A DNA stretch of 64,000 bases from Pantoea trifolii (GTDB taxonomy: Bacteria > Pseudomonadota > Gammaproteobacteria > Enterobacterales > Enterobacteriaceae), in assembly GCF_024506435.1 (NCBI RefSeq), contig NZ_JANIET010000001.1:1798001-1862000 (forward strand). Direction: 5' to 3'. The notes under the pieces were generated by a model. It was not told the DNA's origin, made no database searches, and was given only the letters and a program-made list of their open reading frames with translations. The translations under genes and the position numbers were made by a program. Positions 60,375-64,000 of the stretch are shown here, piece after piece (the first letter of the stretch is position 1; each line of letters begins with the position of its first letter).

Positions 60375-61748
60375 TTAGCGCGCGGCACGCGCCAAAATCA
60401 CCTGCGCAGGCAGGCGCTGTAAACGACGGATGCGCCAAATCATCATCACTGCTGCGGAGGTCAGACCGATAATGAAGCCACACCAGAAACCGGCGGGGCC
60501 GAGTTTCGGCAAAACCCAATCCGTCATCGCCAATACATAGCCCACCGGCAAACCCAGCACCCAATAGGCGATAAAAGTAATGAAGAAGATCGAGCGCGTG
60601 TCTTTATAACCGCGCAAGATACCGCTGCCGATCACCTGAATCGAATCTGAGAACTGATAGATCGCCGCCAGCAACATCAGCTGTGCCGCAAGGGTAATGA
60701 CTTCTGGATTTGCCGTGTACAAGCCGGCGATATCGTGACGGAAAATCACGGTAAACAGCGCGGTGATGGCCGCCATGCTGATGCCGACCCCTTGCCCGGT
60801 CCACGCAGCAACGCGCGCCTGTTCGGCGGAACCTTGACCGAGTCGATAACCAACGCGAATGGTAGTAGCGACGCCGAGCGACAGCGGCAACACGAACATC
60901 AGCGAACTGAAGTTGAGCGCAATCTGGTGCCCGGCCACTTTGACGATGCCGAGTGGTGATACTAAAAGCGCCACCACGGCAAACAGCGTCACCTCAAAGA
61001 ACAGCGCCAATGCCACCGGCAAACCCAGCGTGAACAGGCGTGACAAAATCGCACGTGACGGTGCAGACCAGCGCGTTTTCATACGGATGTCGCGCATGCT
61101 TGCCATGCGTTTCACCCAGAAGCGCATCACCAGGAACATCACCCAATAGACCGATGCCGTTGCCACGCCGCAGCCGACGCCGCCTAAGGCCGGCATACCA
61201 AAATGGCCGTAAATGAACACATAGTTGAGCGGAATGTTCACCATCAGGCCGAGGAAGCCGAGCAGCATCGCCGGTTTGGTTTTCGACAAACCTTCGCATT
61301 GGTTGCGCATCACCTGGAACAGTAGGTAACCCGGTGCGCCCCACAGCAACGCATGCAGGTATCCTTCGGCTTTGGCGGCCAATTCAGGATCGATGTCATG
61401 CATGGTGTTAATCAGATAACCGGCATTCCACAGCACCACCATAATCAGTAGCGCAACGGCCAGTGCCATCCAGTATCCCTGGCGCACTTGTTCCGCGATA
61501 CGTTCGCGTCGTCCTGAACCGTTGAGTTGCGCAACGGTAGGCGTCAAAGCCAGTAGAAGACCATGACCAAACAGAATGGCGGGAAGCCAGATAGAGGTGC
61601 CGACAGCAACGGCGGCCATATCCGTGGCGCTTACCGCACCGGCCATAACAGTATCTACAAAACCCATCGCCGTCTGGGCCACCTGAGCAAGGATGACCGG
61701 GATCGCGAGGGCCAGCAATTGACGCGCTTCTGTAAAATACTTCTGCAC
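60375..61748 (-). CDS. mdtK: Multidrug/Na+ MATE efflux pump MdtK
   Basis: This 457-residue MATE-family protein has 12 membrane segments in two symmetric bundles. It begins [37 protein letters not shown], typical of NorM/MdtK, and has the [17 protein letters not shown] and [20 protein letters not shown] blocks. It exports cationic drugs and fluoroquinolones using a sodium or proton gradient. The start is GTG 61748 with AGCAGGTG upstream, and E. coli also uses GTG. It is divergent from ribE across 195 bases. Confidence 0.96.
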   Translation of the reverse strand: MQKYFTEARQLLALAIPVILAQVAQTAMGFVDTVMAGAVSATDMAAVAVGTSIWLPAILFGHGLLLALTPTVAQLNGSGRRERIAEQVRQGYWMALAVALLIMVVLWNAGYLINTMHDIDPELAAKAEGYLHALLWGAPGYLLFQVMRNQCEGLSKTKPAMLLGFLGLMVNIPLNYVFIYGHFGMPALGGVGCGVATASVYWVMFLVMRFWVKRMASMRDIRMKTRWSAPSRAILSRLFTLGLPVALALFFEVTLFAVVALLVSPLGIVKVAGHQIALNFSSLMFVLPLSLGVATTIRVGYRLGQGSAEQARVAAWTGQGVGISMAAITALFTVIFRHDIAGLYTANPEVITLAAQLMLLAAIYQFSDSIQVIGSGILRGYKDTRSIFFITFIAYWVLGLPVGYVLAMTDWVLPKLGPAGFWCGFIIGLTSAAVMMIWRIRRLQRLPAQVILARAAR

Positions 61749-61946
61749 GTTACACCTGCTTAATTAAAGAAGAGAGCGGGGCGAAATCCCCAAAGAATGC
61801 GCGGCATAGTGTAGCGGCAGCGCTGGCTTCCGCCAAACGTTGATCGCATTTTGTTTAGCAATTTGTGTAAAGTTTGAACTCCGCCAAATTAAGCTGCCGC
61901 CGACAAGCTGTGATAAACTGACGCAAACTTTGCAGAGGCTGAGATG

Positions 61947-62591
61947 ATGTTTACTGGAATTGTGCAAGGCACGGCAGAAATTGTCGGCATTGAAGAGAAA
62001 GATCTGTTTCGTACCCATATTGTGCGCTTACCGGAGGATCTGTTACCGGGCCTGGCGCTGGGCGCATCGGTGGCACACAATGGCTGCTGCCTGACGGTGA
62101 CCGAGATTAACGGCGATTTGGTCAGCTTCGATCTGATTAAAGAAACATTGCGCATTACCAACCTGGGTGAATTAAAGGTGGGTGATGTGGTGAATATTGA
62201 GCGTGCCGCGAAGTTCAGTGATGAAATTGGCGGTCATTTAATGTCTGGCCATATTATGACCACGGCGGAAATCTGTAAAATCATCCAGTCTGAAAACAAC
62301 CGCGAAATCTGGTTTAAATTACAGGACGCCACCCAGATCAAATATATTCTGCACAAAGGTTTTGTGGGTATCGATGGTATTAGTTTGACCGTTGGCGACG
62401 TAACCAAAAGCAAATTCTGTGTGCATTTGATCCCGGAAACGCTGGAGCGCACCACTTTAGGCGCGAAGAAGTTCGGTCAAAAAGTCAATATTGAGATTGA
62501 TCCGCATACGCAGGCCATTGTGGAAACGGTTGAGCGCGTATTAGCGCAGCGTGAAGCCGCTGCACTGGCGCAGATTGCTAGCGCAGAATAA
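61947..62591 (+). CDS. ribE: Riboflavin synthase alpha subunit
   Basis: This 214-residue enzyme (called RibC in E. coli) dismutates two lumazine molecules to riboflavin. It has two tandem beta-barrel repeats: [13 protein letters not shown] ... [15 protein letters not shown], and the second with GHIMTTAEI ... [14 protein letters not shown]. The C-terminal helix drives trimerisation. ATG 61947 corresponds to the E. coli start, with ATG 61944 one codon earlier equally possible. AGAGG lies upstream. No FMN riboswitch was seen before it. Confidence 0.96.
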   Translation: MFTGIVQGTAEIVGIEEKDLFRTHIVRLPEDLLPGLALGASVAHNGCCLTVTEINGDLVSFDLIKETLRITNLGELKVGDVVNIERAAKFSDEIGGHLMSGHIMTTAEICKIIQSENNREIWFKLQDATQIKYILHKGFVGIDGISLTVGDVTKSKFCVHLIPETLERTTLGAKKFGQKVNIEIDPHTQAIVETVERVLAQREAAALAQIASAE

Positions 62592-62601
62592 TACCGTTGA
62601 A

Positions 62602-62622
62602 AAAGGCGCCATGCGGCGCCTT
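62602..62622. terminator. Shared terminator between ribE and cfa
   Basis: AAGGCGCC and GGCGCCTT pair around ATGC between the convergent genes. The minus strand ends in TTTTT and the plus strand in TTGATT, so it suits cfa best. Confidence 0.75.
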
Positions 62623-62640
62623 GATTCATTTGAAAGCTGA

Positions 62641-63789
62641 TTAACGCGCTACGCGTAAACCGCCATCCTTGCCACGACTGAATACTACCTGCCACAGCTG
62701 AATATCACGGGCACGAAACGCACCGGCGCAGGCGTTGAGATAATAGTCGAACATCCGTTTAAAACGTTCGCCATATTTCTCAGCCAGCTGCGGCCACGCC
62801 GCCTGAAAACGTTCATACCACGCCATTAACGTCGTATCGTAATCTGCGCCAAAGTTATGCCAGTCTTCCATGACGAAATGCGGCTCACTGGCATCAGCGA
62901 TTTGACGTACCGACGGCAAACAACCGTTCGGGAAGATATATTTATCAATCCACGGATCGACATTCATATCTGTAGTGAGGGCACCAATGGTGTGCAGCAA
63001 AAATATGCCGTCTGGTTTGAGGTTACGGTCAGCAACATCAAAATAAGTGGCATAGTTTTTCGGCCCGACATGTTCAAACATACCCACAGAAACGATGCGA
63101 TCATATTGATTATTCAGGTCGCGATAGTCCTGCAGTAATATAGTGACATCCAGTCCTTCACAGCGTTGTTGCGCGAGTTTTTGTTGCTCAGCCGAAATAG
63201 TCACGCCATGCACCGTGACGCCATAATGGCGTGCGGCATATTCTGCTAATCCGCCCCAGCCACAACCTATATCCAGCAGCGTCATGCCCGGTTCAAGTTG
63301 CAACTTGCGGCAAATCATATCCAGTTTGGCTTGCTGCGCGTTTTCCAGGGTATCAGCATCTTTCCAGTAGCCGCAGGAATATTGCATGTAAGGATCAAGC
63401 ATCAGTGAGAAGAGATCATTACCAAGGTCGTAATGCTCTTTACCCACAATCCAGGCGCGTTTTTTTGATTGCAAATTAGTGAGACGCGCGGCGGCGATGC
63501 GCAACGTATCTTTAAAATGCCGAGGTAATTGTTTATCCAGATGGTGTTTTAAAACGCGATGGAAGAACATATCGAGCTGTTCGCACTCCCACCAACCATC
63601 CATGTAACTTTCACCTAATCCGAGCGATCCTTCCTCGAGAACGCGTTTAAAAAAATCTGGATGCTTTACCTGAATATCCCAGGGACGAGTGCCATTAACT
63701 GCAATATCAGCCCGCTCTAGCAGTTCATTGACGATCCGATACCAATGGTTTTCTTCAAGGCTCACTTCTTCTATAACAGATGAACTCAT
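62641..63789 (-). CDS. cfa: Cyclopropane-fatty-acyl-phospholipid synthase Cfa
   Basis: This 382-residue SAM-dependent enzyme equals E. coli Cfa in length. An N-terminal lipid-interacting domain (residues 1-140) is followed by the methyltransferase core with LLDIGCGWGGLAEYAARHYG (SAM site), EHVGPKNYATYFDVADR, the IDKYIFPNGCLPS block (bicarbonate-site region) and a C-terminal FSRGKDGGLRVAR. It turns unsaturated acyl chains of membrane phospholipids into cyclopropane rings on entry to stationary phase. ATG 63789 has GGAGAAGC upstream. The extension to 63864 is rejected. Confidence 0.97.
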   Translation of the reverse strand: MSSSVIEEVSLEENHWYRIVNELLERADIAVNGTRPWDIQVKHPDFFKRVLEEGSLGLGESYMDGWWECEQLDMFFHRVLKHHLDKQLPRHFKDTLRIAAARLTNLQSKKRAWIVGKEHYDLGNDLFSLMLDPYMQYSCGYWKDADTLENAQQAKLDMICRKLQLEPGMTLLDIGCGWGGLAEYAARHYGVTVHGVTISAEQQKLAQQRCEGLDVTILLQDYRDLNNQYDRIVSVGMFEHVGPKNYATYFDVADRNLKPDGIFLLHTIGALTTDMNVDPWIDKYIFPNGCLPSVRQIADASEPHFVMEDWHNFGADYDTTLMAWYERFQAAWPQLAEKYGERFKRMFDYYLNACAGAFRARDIQLWQVVFSRGKDGGLRVAR

Positions 63790-64000
63790 AGCTTCTCCAT
63801 CACCTTCCGATCTGAACCTGAGAAAAAGAATAGCCAATTTCCCAAGACCTGTGAGAGAACTCACGGAAAATCCGTGCGCCAGAAATCCGACGTTGTACGA
63901 CGTAGTACAGAGGTATGAATTTGAGCAGAAAAGTGGGTCGCCGCACCGGATAATGTGCAGACGCCATCCCGCGACAGGGTCGCTAAAGGTATTACATTTA
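63790..64000 (-). promoter_or_regulatory. cfa leader region
   Basis: This 211-base stretch upstream of cfa holds two overlapping hairpins (63851-63864 and 63862-63876) and an imperfect 16-bp palindrome TGTACGACGTAGTACA (63894-63909). In E. coli the long cfa transcript is a target of small RNAs such as RydC. No gene is present, and the window ends inside the region. Confidence 0.5.

Noticed and set aside
61749..61943. FMN riboswitch before ribE
   Set aside because: The 195-base region lacks the conserved RFN-element segments. In E. coli-type bacteria that riboswitch sits at ribB.

Overview
The window looks like a core-chromosome segment of an enterobacterium, most likely Erwiniaceae (Pantoea or Erwinia type). 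This is inferred from near full-length matches to Escherichia coli proteins, from E. coli-like gene blocks (thrS-infC-rpmI-rplT-pheM-pheS-pheT-ihfA, btuC-btuE-btuD-nlpC, sufABCDSE-ldtE-lpp-pykF, mdtK-ribE-cfa), and from departures from the E. coli order. No phage, transposase, integrase, CRISPR array or rRNA was seen. The exact species cannot be read from the sequence.

Layout. 1-3.9 kb: the end of a sugar ABC transport operon (DUF2291 protein, RbsA-like ATPase, RbsC-like permease, short-chain dehydrogenase), followed by two tandem palindromic repeats. 4.2-6.8 kb: a YchO-type invasin-like barrel protein and a trimeric porin. 7.6-13.7 kb: the arginine succinyltransferase operon astCADBE behind a sigma-54 type promoter. 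14-21 kb: spy, cho, nadE, a Bcr/CflA-type efflux pump, osmE, a small secreted protein, tcyP and ydjM. cho and ydjM both carry LexA-like boxes. 21-25.6 kb: kduI-kduD with a KdgR-like operator, then hxpB, yniB, yniA and ydiZ (GhoS-like). 26-34 kb: ydiY and the translation block, with visible control elements: a tRNA-Thr-like thrS operator, the AUU start of infC, and the pheM leader with its attenuator.

34-42 kb: a DUF2502 protein, btuCED, nlpC, ydiV, selO, aroH and ppsR. 42.8-50.6 kb: ppsA, the small RNA rprA with its RcsB box, ydiK and ydiJ (divergent around a PurR operator), and an unrecognised gene behind a strong Fur box. 51-57 kb: sufABCDSE and ldtE. 57.6-64 kb: lpp, pykF (Cra site), three tRNA-Val(GAC) genes, mdtK, ribE and cfa.

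How the genes work together. Several neighbouring units respond to nutrient or stress signals: nitrogen and arginine breakdown (ast), pectin-derived sugar acids (kdu), DNA damage (cho, ydjM), envelope stress (spy, osmE, rprA), carbon flow at the pyruvate/PEP node (ppsA, ppsR, pykF) and iron or oxidative stress (suf and the Fur-box gene). No clearly new multi-gene system is present. The most interesting items are the dispersed palindromic repeat family, the Fur-box orphan gene and 19-bp palindrome upstream of sufA, the GhoS-like YdiZ without a toxin partner, and possible competing hairpins in the cfa leader.
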